A stretch of DNA of 64,000 nt from Chryseobacterium sp. JV274 (GTDB lineage: Bacteria; Bacteroidota; Bacteroidia; Flavobacteriales; Weeksellaceae), in NCBI RefSeq assembly GCF_903969135.1, contig NZ_LR824569.1, forward strand, positions 4,547,001 to 4,611,000. The letters are read 5' to 3'. Of this stretch, positions 44,180 to 52,498 are shown one piece after another. Position 1 is the stretch's first letter. Each line of letters opens with the position of its first letter. The notes under the pieces were generated by a model that saw only the letters and a program-made list of their open reading frames with translations, was not told the origin of the DNA and ran no database searches. The translations under genes were made by a program, and so were the position numbers.

Positions 44180-45049
44180 TTATTTTTTGATCCATTCCAG
44201 AATGTTGGGATAGATAATGCTGTCTCTTTTTCTTTTACTGAATAATCTTGGTACATGGCCTGCTCCTTTCATGAAGATAAACTTGTGTGGAATATTCATT
44301 TGGGTAAGAGCTGAGTCCATCGCAATTCCCTGATGCTGATTGACCAGAAAATCATTGTTACCCTGAAATAACAGAGTAGGAACATTGGTAATATTGGCTA
44401 TAGGGCTGGCTTCCTTAAAGGCTTCAGACACATTTTTCCGGTCAAATTTACTGCCTACCACCTTTTGAATAGTTGGAGAAGCATATTTGGAATAGAAAGA
44501 TTTAAGATATCCAGAACTGTAGAAATCTGTAGGTCCGCTTAGAGAAATAATTTTTTTGATCTGATCAGAATGCTGATATCCGTAAAGCAGCGCCAAATGT
44601 CCACCGGCACTTTCTCCCAGAAGAATATAATTGTTGGGCAGAAGTTCTGCTTTTTCTGTTAAAGAATTGAATTTTTCAATCACCAGACCAATATCCTCAA
44701 CCTGCTGTTTGTAAGTGATTTTTTTCTTTTCAGAAACCAATCTGTAATTCATGCTGATACTCGGAATTCTGTTTTCAAAAAGCATTTTCTGAATCTGTAT
44801 CATATGCTCTTTTTTGCCTAAAGTCCAGGCCCCGCCATGAATGATAAGAACTACAGGAGAATCTTCAGCATAATCTTTGGGAAGAAAGATATCCATTTTC
44901 TGCCTTTTATGTTCACCATATTTCAAATTGTAAATTTTCTGCTGGCCTCCCGGGCCTACCCAGACTCTGAACCTTGTATTGCAGGACTGCAGCAGAAAAC
45001 CGAAGCATCCCATTACAAAAAAATGATACCTGAGAATGAGCTTTTTCAT
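44180..45049 (-). CDS. Alpha/beta hydrolase, lipoprotein
   Basis: This 289-residue protein has an N-terminal signal ending in LLQSC, a lipobox. The hydrolase core has the oxyanion motif VVLIIHGGAWTLG, nucleophile elbow ILLGESAGGHLA, an Asp in QGNNDFLVN and the His in KGAGHVP. It resembles the carboxylesterase/acetyl-hydrolase (BD-FAE-like) group. The substrate is unknown. A related serine hydrolase gene lies immediately upstream. Confidence 0.85.
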   Translation of the reverse strand: MKKLILRYHFFVMGCFGFLLQSCNTRFRVWVGPGGQQKIYNLKYGEHKRQKMDIFLPKDYAEDSPVVLIIHGGAWTLGKKEHMIQIQKMLFENRIPSISMNYRLVSEKKKITYKQQVEDIGLVIEKFNSLTEKAELLPNNYILLGESAGGHLALLYGYQHSDQIKKIISLSGPTDFYSSGYLKSFYSKYASPTIQKVVGSKFDRKNVSEAFKEASPIANITNVPTLLFQGNNDFLVNQHQGIAMDSALTQMNIPHKFIFMKGAGHVPRLFSKRKRDSIIYPNILEWIKK

Positions 45050-45099
45050 ACTTAAATTTACAAAAAAAATCTATGGATTATGACACAATCAATGCGTGA

Positions 45100-46491
45100 T
45101 TATAACTTTTCTGCTGTTTTTGACGAAAGTCCTTTTTTAATTGTAATAACATCTTTTTCTCCCTTTTTTAAAATAAAAGAAATTTCGGTATCATCATCCT
45201 GCAGGAAAAATAGATCCTCTTTTTCAGCCAGCATTTTTACTTTAGGATCTTTATTGTTTTGTATAAAAAGCTGACCGTTTTCGTACAAAATATGAATCAC
45301 GCTGTTATCGGCAAGCTGATAATCACCAACGTATTTTTTAAGTATATCAGCACTTAACACAGCTTCCTTCTTTGGTTGTGGAAGAGTGTAAGGTTGTTCT
45401 AAAAGAGCTGCTAAAATAATGTTGCCTGCTTTCTCCAGTTTTTTACTTGTGATATTGTTCAAAAGAATAATGCATAGATCATCTTCAGGAAGCATAGCAA
45501 AATAACTTGTAGAACCCTCTATATTTCCACCATGGTTAATGAGTTTTTTCCCATAAAGATTATCAATAAACCAACCGTAGCCATAGCCGCTCAAAAAAGG
45601 TGTTGTCGCTTTTTTAAATGCTTCTTTAGAAACAATTTTATAATCTCTCAATCCCATATAGTAATTGTACAGGTCTTCAACGGTACTGTAGATCTGCCCT
45701 GCAGGACCGGTTAATGTGGAATTCCATACTTCAGTTTTTTCCTGTCTTGTTTTTGAAATATAAGAATAGGGAACCGTTTTATATGGACTTTTCAAAGCTA
45801 AATAATTAAAGCCTGTGTGACTCATCTTTAGAGGATTCAAGATGATTTTTCTTACTGCATCTTCATAAGAAAGTCCTGTTATTTTCTCAATAATAATTCC
45901 AAGGAGAATATATCCTGAATTGGTATACGAGAATTGAGTTCCGGGTTCAAAATCCAAGGGCTCATTTTTAAAAAAAGAAAGCTCTTTGTCTTTGGGTATA
46001 GATTTTCCGGTGTGGAGCAGACTGAAATACTCTTTATTTCGCAATACTTCATAAATTCCCGAGGTGTGGGTAAGGAGATGTTCAATCGTGATTTCATTTC
46101 CTCTCGGATAATCGGGAATGAACTTTGAAACAGGATCTTTAACAGAAAGTTTGCCCTCTTCACTTAGTTTTACAATGATTAAGGCAGTGAAAGATTTGGT
46201 TAAAGAAGCAATCTGATAAACACTTTGGTCCTGATTGAGTATCTTTTTTTCTGCATCCTGCCAACCGTAAGATCTTTCGAAAATGTTTTTATTCTGATAA
46301 TGGATCAACGCAGTTCCATTAAATTTATTAATTGCAGCATAGGCTTTTATAATGCTGTCTATTTCTTCTTTTTTCTTTTCCTGATTAAAACCGCTTAGAT
46401 GAGCTTGTGTCTGGGCTTCTGAAGTGGAACAGAATGTACTGAACAGATAAAACAAACATCCTAAGGCTAAAATATGAAATTGACGTTGCAT
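45100..46491 (-). CDS. Serine hydrolase, class C beta-lactamase/PBP fold
   Basis: This 463-residue exported protein starts with a signal peptide (residues 1-27). The beta-lactamase-type domain has SLTKSF (SxxK nucleophile and Lys), YTNSGY (YxN) and NHGGNIEGSTS (HxG). A C-terminal beta domain of about 100 residues (DYQLADNSVIHILYENGQLF) is common in such esterase-like proteins. Antibiotic hydrolysis is not implied. Confidence 0.87.
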   Translation of the reverse strand: MQRQFHILALGCLFYLFSTFCSTSEAQTQAHLSGFNQEKKKEEIDSIIKAYAAINKFNGTALIHYQNKNIFERSYGWQDAEKKILNQDQSVYQIASLTKSFTALIIVKLSEEGKLSVKDPVSKFIPDYPRGNEITIEHLLTHTSGIYEVLRNKEYFSLLHTGKSIPKDKELSFFKNEPLDFEPGTQFSYTNSGYILLGIIIEKITGLSYEDAVRKIILNPLKMSHTGFNYLALKSPYKTVPYSYISKTRQEKTEVWNSTLTGPAGQIYSTVEDLYNYYMGLRDYKIVSKEAFKKATTPFLSGYGYGWFIDNLYGKKLINHGGNIEGSTSYFAMLPEDDLCIILLNNITSKKLEKAGNIILAALLEQPYTLPQPKKEAVLSADILKKYVGDYQLADNSVIHILYENGQLFIQNNKDPKVKMLAEKEDLFFLQDDDTEISFILKKGEKDVITIKKGLSSKTAEKL

Positions 46492-46616
46492 AGATATCAG
46501 GTTTTAAAAACGGTTAAAATAAGCTTAATATTGATAGTGTACAATTTTGTGTCTGTTAAGGATTTGAAATCAGATCTCGCAGAAATGTCAGAGATTATTT
46601 CGGCTATTGTCTAGGG

Positions 46617-47093
46617 TTATAAGTTTTCAGCATAGCGGCTCAGAGAATTATTGTATCTGGGCAAATGTTTTGAAATTGCTTTCAATACTATAGACAGTGC
46701 TTCTTTGGGCTCTCCTGCTGAAGAAAGGGACAGCGCTAAAAAAGAGTCTACAGCATCATTCAGTTCATCAGAATAATTAGCTTTTTCTTCCCTTAAAATA
46801 TGAATACTTTCTTCTAGTTTTCCATTATTTCTTAAAGTACTTGCCAGCTGGATTCTTGCTCTTCTTCTTCGTAAACCGTCGAGCCCTTTATCTAATGCAG
46901 ATCTGTATAAAGGTTCCGCTTCTTTTTCATGTCCGGTGGAGTCAAAAGCGCAGGCTCTTTCAAAATCAGCAATAGCCTGGAAATCTGTTAGTAATTCTAC
47001 ATGATTTTTAATTTGGAGAATAAACTCTTCACTGCTTATTGTTCCAAGTTTTAGCCATATACTTTTTAATTGGGTTTCCCAGTTTTCATCCAT
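46617..47093 (-). CDS. Small TPR protein
   Basis: This 158-residue helical protein contains TPR-like pairs (FERACAFDSTGHEKEAEPLY, IQLASTLRNNGKLEESIHIL). ATG 47093 begins MDENWETQLKSIW and lies 16 nt after a promoter element; the upstream start at 47138 would precede that promoter. The family is probably a stand-alone TPR protein of unknown function. Confidence 0.72.
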   Translation of the reverse strand: MDENWETQLKSIWLKLGTISSEEFILQIKNHVELLTDFQAIADFERACAFDSTGHEKEAEPLYRSALDKGLDGLRRRRARIQLASTLRNNGKLEESIHILREEKANYSDELNDAVDSFLALSLSSAGEPKEALSIVLKAISKHLPRYNNSLSRYAENL

Positions 47094-47108
47094 TGGATAG
47101 ATTTTAAA

Positions 47109-47116
47109 CAAAGATA
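47109..47116 (-). promoter_or_regulatory. -7 promoter element (TATCTTTG) of the TPR gene
   Basis: The minus strand reads TATCTTTG, 15 nt before ATG 47093. It supports the shorter start. Confidence 0.45.
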
Positions 47117-47206
47117 TAAAATATTGAAAGTAGAGCATTACTTAATCATTCTTATAATTTTCAAAATTATTGTCAGATTATGAATCCAAAAACGGAATTA
47201 AATATT

Positions 47207-47214
47207 TATTTTTG
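47207..47214 (+). promoter_or_regulatory. -7 promoter element (TATTTTTG) of the DUF808 gene
   Basis: TATTTTTG lies 34 nt before ATG 47249. Confidence 0.45.
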
Positions 47215-47248
47215 CTGAACTTAACAAAGATTAAAAAATTATTAAAAT

Positions 47249-48133
47249 ATGGCATCAGGCTTTTTTGCAATTTTAGATGATATTGCAGCATTGATGGATG
47301 ATGTAGCAGTTACCAGTAAGATTGCTACCCAAAAGACAGCAGGGATTTTAGGAGATGACCTTGCTGTAAATGCAGAAAAAGCCACTGGCTTTCTTTCTTC
47401 AAGAGAACTTCCAGTTTTATGGGCAATTACAAAAGGTTCTTTTATTAACAAACTGATCATTCTGCCTATTGTTTTTTTACTCAATTGGTTGTATGCTCCG
47501 GCTATTAATTATGTATTGATCCTTGGAGGATTATATCTGGCTTTTGAAGGCGTTGAAAAAGTAATAGAATTTCTTTTTCACCGTGACAAAAAGGGTCATG
47601 AAGTTATAGAGGAAATTGTAGAAGATGAAAAAAGTTCTGAAGAAATAGAAAAAGAGAAAGTAAAGTCGGCCATTACAACGGATTTTATTTTATCAATCGA
47701 GATTGTTATTATTGCATTAGGAACCGTATTGGAAGAAAGTCATCCTTTCATTACGCAGATTTTAGTAACGAGTTTGGTTGCATTTATTGCGACGGTTGGA
47801 GTTTATGGAATTGTAGCTTTGATCGTAAGAATGGATGATGCAGGATTTAAATTAATAAAGAAAAGTAATGATAAAGGCTTTTTTGGGAGGCTTGGGCATG
47901 TATTAGTGAAGGCTTTACCTATTGTTATTAAAATATTAGGAGTTGTCGGAACAATTGCTTTAATAATGGTTGCTGGTGGAATTTTTCTACATAGGATTGA
48001 ATTTTTTCATGGCGTACTTCCAACCTGGCCAGATGTTTTGAAAGAACTTACGCTTGGACTTGTTGGTGGGTTAGCAGCGGTTGCCATATTTACTTTAGGA
48101 AAAGGGATTTACTCTCTGGCAATAAAAAAATAA
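47249..48133 (+). CDS. DUF808 (YedI-like) inner-membrane protein
   Basis: This 294-residue protein begins MASGFFAILDDIAALMDDVA, the hallmark of DUF808, followed by KTAGILGDDLAVNAEKATGF and about six helices. It resembles E. coli YedI. The function is not established. It is monocistronic. Confidence 0.9.
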   Translation: MASGFFAILDDIAALMDDVAVTSKIATQKTAGILGDDLAVNAEKATGFLSSRELPVLWAITKGSFINKLIILPIVFLLNWLYAPAINYVLILGGLYLAFEGVEKVIEFLFHRDKKGHEVIEEIVEDEKSSEEIEKEKVKSAITTDFILSIEIVIIALGTVLEESHPFITQILVTSLVAFIATVGVYGIVALIVRMDDAGFKLIKKSNDKGFFGRLGHVLVKALPIVIKILGVVGTIALIMVAGGIFLHRIEFFHGVLPTWPDVLKELTLGLVGGLAAVAIFTLGKGIYSLAIKK

Positions 48134-48156
48134 AACAGAATTAGAATTAAATAACC

Positions 48157-48192
48157 AAAAAATCCTGTGCTTGAGAGAGTGCAGGATTTTTT
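48157..48192 (+). terminator. Terminator-like hairpin after the DUF808 gene
   Basis: AAAATCCTG and CAGGATTTT form a 9-bp stem around a loop of about 14 nt, followed by T residues. Confidence 0.65.
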
Positions 48193-48307
48193 ATTAATAG
48201 ATGTGGAGAATTTATCGTTTGATATATTAAAAATTATACTCGCATTTTTTGTATAGGCATTTGCTGAGATTCTTATCCTTTATTAAGTTATAGTTTTTGC
48301 AGCAACC

Positions 48308-48988
48308 TTATTTTATTTTCAACCCATTTATATAGGCTAATTTAATTGTATCAGCTCCGTGAAATTCAGAATAATTGAGATCAATTTCATTTTCTGTTTT
48401 TAGTTTCTCGTAAAGTTTAAGAATATTTCCTTTATATGGGCAATTGTTTACAAAATTATTTAGAAAAACTTCAGCAGTATCTTTTTCAGAAAAACATAAA
48501 AGGAAGTCTAAAGGAGAAATAGAATTCTCTGACCATTGATTAAACTTTGTTCCATTGTTTTTTAGAAATTCGACAGCAATTTCCTTAGAATTAAAAATTT
48601 TGAAAATTGGGAGGATGTATTTTTCTATATTTTCTGTAATTTCAATAATTGATTTTTCAAAAGATAACCCTGCTAAATTCCATTGTTTCCAATTATTATA
48701 CGGAGTTAAATAACCTATCTGATTTCCAAAAATTAATCCCTGAGCATATTCATTTTTAGTTTGCTCTGTCTGCCATTTCTTTAAAATTTTAGAATAGATA
48801 GCAATATGGGGAAGGGTCTGAACGGATGAAGAATCATTCCTAAAACTGGACTGAAAATAAATCTCAAAATAGATATCTTTATCAAGGGAAACTTTTTTAA
48901 GCCTTTGTCCTTTTTCAAGTGTTTTGAAACCATCCAGCTGAGTGGCAATTTCATTGCAGGCATTTAAAAATATTGTTCTTGTATCCAT
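48308..48988 (-). CDS. Hypothetical protein
   Basis: This 226-residue soluble protein, starting MDTRTIFLNACNEIATQLDG, is rich in Lys, Asn and Phe. It has no signal peptide or membrane segment. The N-terminal half (FKTLEKGQRLKKVSLDKDI, then IYFQSSFRND) vaguely resembles DUF4304-like proteins. ATG 48988 gives a better N-terminus than 49030. No function is assigned. Confidence 0.6.
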   Translation of the reverse strand: MDTRTIFLNACNEIATQLDGFKTLEKGQRLKKVSLDKDIYFEIYFQSSFRNDSSSVQTLPHIAIYSKILKKWQTEQTKNEYAQGLIFGNQIGYLTPYNNWKQWNLAGLSFEKSIIEITENIEKYILPIFKIFNSKEIAVEFLKNNGTKFNQWSENSISPLDFLLCFSEKDTAEVFLNNFVNNCPYKGNILKLYEKLKTENEIDLNYSEFHGADTIKLAYINGLKIK

Positions 48989-49049
48989 TTGTTTCTGATA
49001 GTATTTTGAATAAATCCAATTGAGGAGCAAAAATAAAAAAATAAAAGAG

Positions 49050-49083
49050 CATAAAAAAAGAGACTTAAAAAAGTCTCTTTTAT
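49050..49083 (-). terminator. Intrinsic terminator of dnaJ
   Basis: AAAGAGACTT (49057-49066), loop of 4, AAGTCTCTTT (49071-49080). On the minus strand a run of T follows. Confidence 0.85.
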
Positions 49084-49086
49084 ATA

Positions 49087-50205
49087 TTAATTGAATAAAT
49101 CTTTTACTTTATCAAAAAAAGTTTTTTCCTTTCCGGATGGTTCTGCAACCATTTCTCCGCTGGACATCTGCTTTTCAAAGAAATCTTTCTGTTCTTTAGT
49201 AAGCTTTTGTGGCGTCCATACATTGATGTGGATAAACATGTCTCCTTTTCCGTAGCTGTCGATACTTGGAAGTCCTTTTCCAGCCAATCTTAAGATCTTT
49301 CCGGATTGAGTTCCCGGATCAATGGTAATTTTTACCTTTCCTCCAACAGTAGGAATTTCTTTTTTAGTTCCTAAAGCAGCCTCAGCAAAAGAAACATACA
49401 GCTCCTGGTGAAGATTATCGCCTTCTCTTTTGATGATTTGATCTACTTCCTCTTCAATGATTACCAATAAGTCTCCCGGAATTCCACCAAATGGTGCGTC
49501 ATTTCCTTTTCCTCTTACATTAAGCTGGATACCGTCTCTCGCTCCTGCAGGGATATTGATCGTGATTTCCTCTTCATCTTTGATAAGACCTTGTGCATTG
49601 GCTCCTGCAGGAATCTTGTCAGCAACTTTTCCAATTCCCTGGCAAGTACTACACGTTGTTTGAGTCTGCATTTGACCGAACATGGTATTCATTACTTTAA
49701 GCTGAACACCGGAACCGTTACAGGTAGGACATGTTTTTGAAGTGGCACCTTCTGCCATCTTCATTTTTTTTACTTTAATGGTTTTCTGAGTTCCGTTTAC
49801 CATTTCCTCAAGGTTCAGCTTGATTCTGATTCTTAAATTAGAACCTTTCACCTGCTGACGGCCTCCACCGCCTCCACCGAATCCTCCGAAACCACCACCG
49901 AAAATATCTCCAAACTGACTGAAAATATCCTCCATGTTCATTCCGCCTCCGAAGCCTCCGCCTCCAAATCCGCCGTTTCCTCCTACTCCGGCATGACCGA
50001 ACTGGTCGTATCTTGCACGTTTCTGATCGTCGCTTAGAACCTCGTAAGCTTCAGCGGCTTCTTTAAACTTTTCTTCAGCCTCCTTATCACCAGGATTTTT
50101 ATCCGGGTGAAATTTGATAGCCATTTTACGGTATGCTTTTTTTATTTCATCGGCCGATGCAGATTTGCTGATCTCAAGAACCTCGTAATAATCTCTTTTT
50201 GACAT
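49087..50205 (-). CDS. dnaJ: Chaperone DnaJ with half zinc domain
   Basis: This 372-residue co-chaperone stimulates DnaK. The J domain holds HPD at residues 33-35, and a Gly/Phe-rich linker runs from about 73 to 116. The zinc domain has only two CxxCxGxG repeats, C159-C162 and C185-C188, where canonical DnaJ has four. By position these are repeats 2 and 3; the places of repeats 1 and 4 are filled by [11 protein letters not shown] and [11 protein letters not shown]. The C-terminal peptide-binding domains are normal. grpE lies about 100 bp upstream. Confidence 0.96.
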   Translation of the reverse strand: MSKRDYYEVLEISKSASADEIKKAYRKMAIKFHPDKNPGDKEAEEKFKEAAEAYEVLSDDQKRARYDQFGHAGVGGNGGFGGGGFGGGMNMEDIFSQFGDIFGGGFGGFGGGGGGRQQVKGSNLRIRIKLNLEEMVNGTQKTIKVKKMKMAEGATSKTCPTCNGSGVQLKVMNTMFGQMQTQTTCSTCQGIGKVADKIPAGANAQGLIKDEEEITINIPAGARDGIQLNVRGKGNDAPFGGIPGDLLVIIEEEVDQIIKREGDNLHQELYVSFAEAALGTKKEIPTVGGKVKITIDPGTQSGKILRLAGKGLPSIDSYGKGDMFIHINVWTPQKLTKEQKDFFEKQMSSGEMVAEPSGKEKTFFDKVKDLFN

Positions 50206-50221
50206 GACAATTTTATAATTG

Positions 50222-50305
50222 ATTGTTGATAAATGATAAAAGATATTGTAAAGCTAATAAGTGAAACATTCATCAATTATCACTCACCATTTATCATTTA
50301 TTAAT
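50222..50305. repeat. Low-complexity repeat between grpE and dnaJ
   Basis: The gap contains near-repeats such as TTGATAAATGATAAAAGA and CACCATTTATCATTTATT, partly inverted to each other. It may fold as RNA between the two genes. Confidence 0.4.
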
Positions 50306-50306
50306 T

Positions 50307-50843
50307 TTAATTTCCTGTTACTACTTTTGCAAAACGGATTACTTTATCACCTAAAGTATATCCCGTTTCAATAACGTCTACGATTTTTCCTTTCAAATCT
50401 TCTGATGGAGCAGGGATCTGAGTAATCGCTTCATGGAAATCAACATTAAAGCTGTCACCAGCTCTTACTTCCATTGTTTGTAAGCCTTTTTCGGTAAGTT
50501 TATTTTTGAATTTCTGATAGATCAGTTCCACCCCTTGAAGGTCAGCCGGATTTCCGTTTTTAGCGATTTCCTTTAATGCTCTTTCAAAATCATCTAAAAC
50601 CCCTAACATTGAAACCATCATCTCCTGATTAGCATACTGGAAGAATTCCATCTTCTCTTTGCTTGTTCTTTTTTTATAGTTTTCGAATTCAGCATACAAT
50701 CTGATGTAACGGTCTTTTTCTTCTGCCAAAAGTTCCTCCGGCGAAGGTGCTGCTGTCACATTGTCCTGAGATGTTGCGTCATTCTGAACATTGTTTTCTT
50801 CCTGATTATTGATGCTTTCTTCGTTAATATCCTGGTTTTCCAT
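50307..50843 (-). CDS. grpE: Nucleotide exchange factor GrpE
   Basis: This 178-residue protein releases ADP from DnaK. It has an acidic disordered N-terminus (residues 1-35), a long coiled-coil helix with LYAEFENYKKRTSKEK, and the C-terminal beta domain with VDFHEAITQIPA and IVDVIETGYTLGDKVIR. Length is normal. It lies upstream of dnaJ in the same direction. Confidence 0.95.
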   Translation of the reverse strand: MENQDINEESINNQEENNVQNDATSQDNVTAAPSPEELLAEEKDRYIRLYAEFENYKKRTSKEKMEFFQYANQEMMVSMLGVLDDFERALKEIAKNGNPADLQGVELIYQKFKNKLTEKGLQTMEVRAGDSFNVDFHEAITQIPAPSEDLKGKIVDVIETGYTLGDKVIRFAKVVTGN

Positions 50844-50939
50844 AATTCAATATTTATTTACTGATTGTTTGACAAAGAGCCTGCCAAATCCAAAATCTGG
50901 ACATTAAGGCAGAAAAATGCATGATGATGAATAGTGAAT

Positions 50940-51045
50940 AAATCAATCCGCTTCGCTTGTGAATTTGTTGTAGTGTGAAATTAAAAATTGACCATTGACC
51001 ATTCACTTAATAATGCCCAATAGTCAATTTAAAAACTATCGTTGT
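50940..51045. repeat. Low-complexity repeat between mntH and grpE
   Basis: Tandem-like words (ATTGACCATTGACCATTCAC) and an inverted relative (CCCAATAGTCAATT) fill this gap. No gene is seen. Confidence 0.4.
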
Positions 51046-51050
51046 ATTTT

Positions 51051-52385
51051 TTATTCTCCCATAAACGTTTGATACAAAAGGTACAGGTTTAAAACAATGA
51101 TAATAATGGAAATGGCCCACACGCAGATTTTAAGAAACGGTTTGTTGACAAATTCTCCCATTTTCGCTTTATCATTGGTAAACATAACCAAAGGGACAAC
51201 AGCAAAACTCAGCTGCATAGATAGAATTACCTGGCTTAAAACCAATAACTCCGTTGTTCCCTGTTCACCATAAAGAATAGCAACAATAAGAGCCGGAATG
51301 ACGGCAATAAGTCTTGTGATTAGCCTTCTTAGCCACGGTTTTAATCTGATATTTAAAAAACCTTCCATTACGATCTGTCCCGCAAGAGTTCCTGTTAATG
51401 TAGAGTTTTGTCCGGATGCCAATAAAGCAATAGCAAACGCAATACTTGCCATGGAAGCTCCCAGAATAGGGGTCAGCATTTTATAGGCATCATGGATATC
51501 TGCAACATGTTCGTTTCCTGTTGTATGGAATGTGGCTGCTGCCAGAATAAGTATTGCGGCATTAATGAAGAATGCCAGCATCAATGAAACCGTGCTGTCC
51601 AGGGTTGCAAACTTTATGGCCTCTTTTTTTCCTTCTGTATCCCGGGTATAATCTCTGGTCTGTACAATGCTGCTGTGCAGATACAGGTTGTGGGGCATTA
51701 CTGTAGCTCCTAAGATCCCGATGGCAATATAAAGCATTGCGGGATTCTGAATGATTTCTTTTTGAGGAACCAATCCTCCCAGAATTTCATTGAAAGCAGG
51801 CTTAGAAATAACGATTTCATAGACAAAACAGGCCAGGATAATGAATATAAGACCTCCTACAATACTTTCAATCCATCGGAAACCTTTGGCCTGAAGTAAG
51901 AGAATAATTAAAACATCCACTGTGGTAATGACAATTCCCCAGGTCAGCGGAATATGAAATAACAGGTTTAATGCTATGGCGGAACCAATGACCTCGGCGA
52001 GATCACAGGCCGCAATGGCTATTTCACAAAATACCCAGAGAATAAAATTGGTGGTAGGGCTGAAGTGATCCCTGCAGGCCTGTGCAAGATCTCTTTCAGC
52101 AACAACTCCGAGTTTCACGGATAGATGCTGTAGAACCATCGCAAAAATGTTGGAAATAAGAATTACGGATAGCAGGGTATACCCAAACTGAGCTCCTCCG
52201 GCGATATCCGTAGCCCAGTTTCCCGGATCCATATATCCTACGGCAATCATCAGTCCCGGTCCTGCAAATGCAAGATATTTCCTCCAAAAATTTGCATTTT
52301 TAGGAACTTTGATCGATGAATAAACCTCTGATAAGGAATGAGATGTTTTATCTTTTCGCCAGGCGTTTTTTATATTGAAATTCAT
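51051..52385 (-). CDS. mntH: Nramp-family divalent metal transporter
   Basis: This 444-residue protein with about 11 helices imports Mn2+ or Fe2+ with protons. The metal-site motifs are MDPGNWATDIAGGAQFG near residue 54 and ATVMPHNLYLHSSIVQTR near residue 228. The N-terminus is cytoplasmic and about 35 residues long. A promoter element and an overlapping inverted repeat lie just upstream, consistent with metal-dependent repression. Confidence 0.94.
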   Translation of the reverse strand: MNFNIKNAWRKDKTSHSLSEVYSSIKVPKNANFWRKYLAFAGPGLMIAVGYMDPGNWATDIAGGAQFGYTLLSVILISNIFAMVLQHLSVKLGVVAERDLAQACRDHFSPTTNFILWVFCEIAIAACDLAEVIGSAIALNLLFHIPLTWGIVITTVDVLIILLLQAKGFRWIESIVGGLIFIILACFVYEIVISKPAFNEILGGLVPQKEIIQNPAMLYIAIGILGATVMPHNLYLHSSIVQTRDYTRDTEGKKEAIKFATLDSTVSLMLAFFINAAILILAAATFHTTGNEHVADIHDAYKMLTPILGASMASIAFAIALLASGQNSTLTGTLAGQIVMEGFLNIRLKPWLRRLITRLIAVIPALIVAILYGEQGTTELLVLSQVILSMQLSFAVVPLVMFTNDKAKMGEFVNKPFLKICVWAISIIIIVLNLYLLYQTFMGE

Positions 52386-52388
52386 AAA

Positions 52389-52406
52389 TGTTAGAAATGA
52401 CTAACA
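52389..52406 (-). promoter_or_regulatory. Candidate MntR/DtxR-type operator at the mntH promoter
   Basis: TGTTAG-N6-CTAACA is a perfect 6-bp inverted repeat. It overlaps the end of a TAAATTTG -7 element (52412-52405 on the minus strand) and the expected transcription start. The TTAG...CTAA shape resembles DtxR/MntR-family boxes. Regulator identity is inferred. Confidence 0.55.
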
Positions 52407-52412
52407 AATTTA
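52405..52412 (-). promoter_or_regulatory. -7 promoter element (TAAATTTG) of mntH
   Basis: The minus strand reads TAAATTTG, 19 nt before the ATG at 52385, overlapped by the candidate operator. Confidence 0.5.
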
Positions 52413-52445
52413 ATTAAATAAATGTAAACAGAGAAATCACGGCAT

Positions 52446-52476
52446 AAAAAAATCCCGGAAATTGCTTTCCGGGATC
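52446..52476 (-). terminator. Intrinsic terminator of the DUF937-OmpA gene
   Basis: ATCCCGGAAA (52452-52461), loop of 4, TTTCCGGGAT (52466-52475), followed on the minus strand by seven T. Confidence 0.9.
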
Positions 52477-52498
52477 TAATTTTTATTGAATCTAAAGA

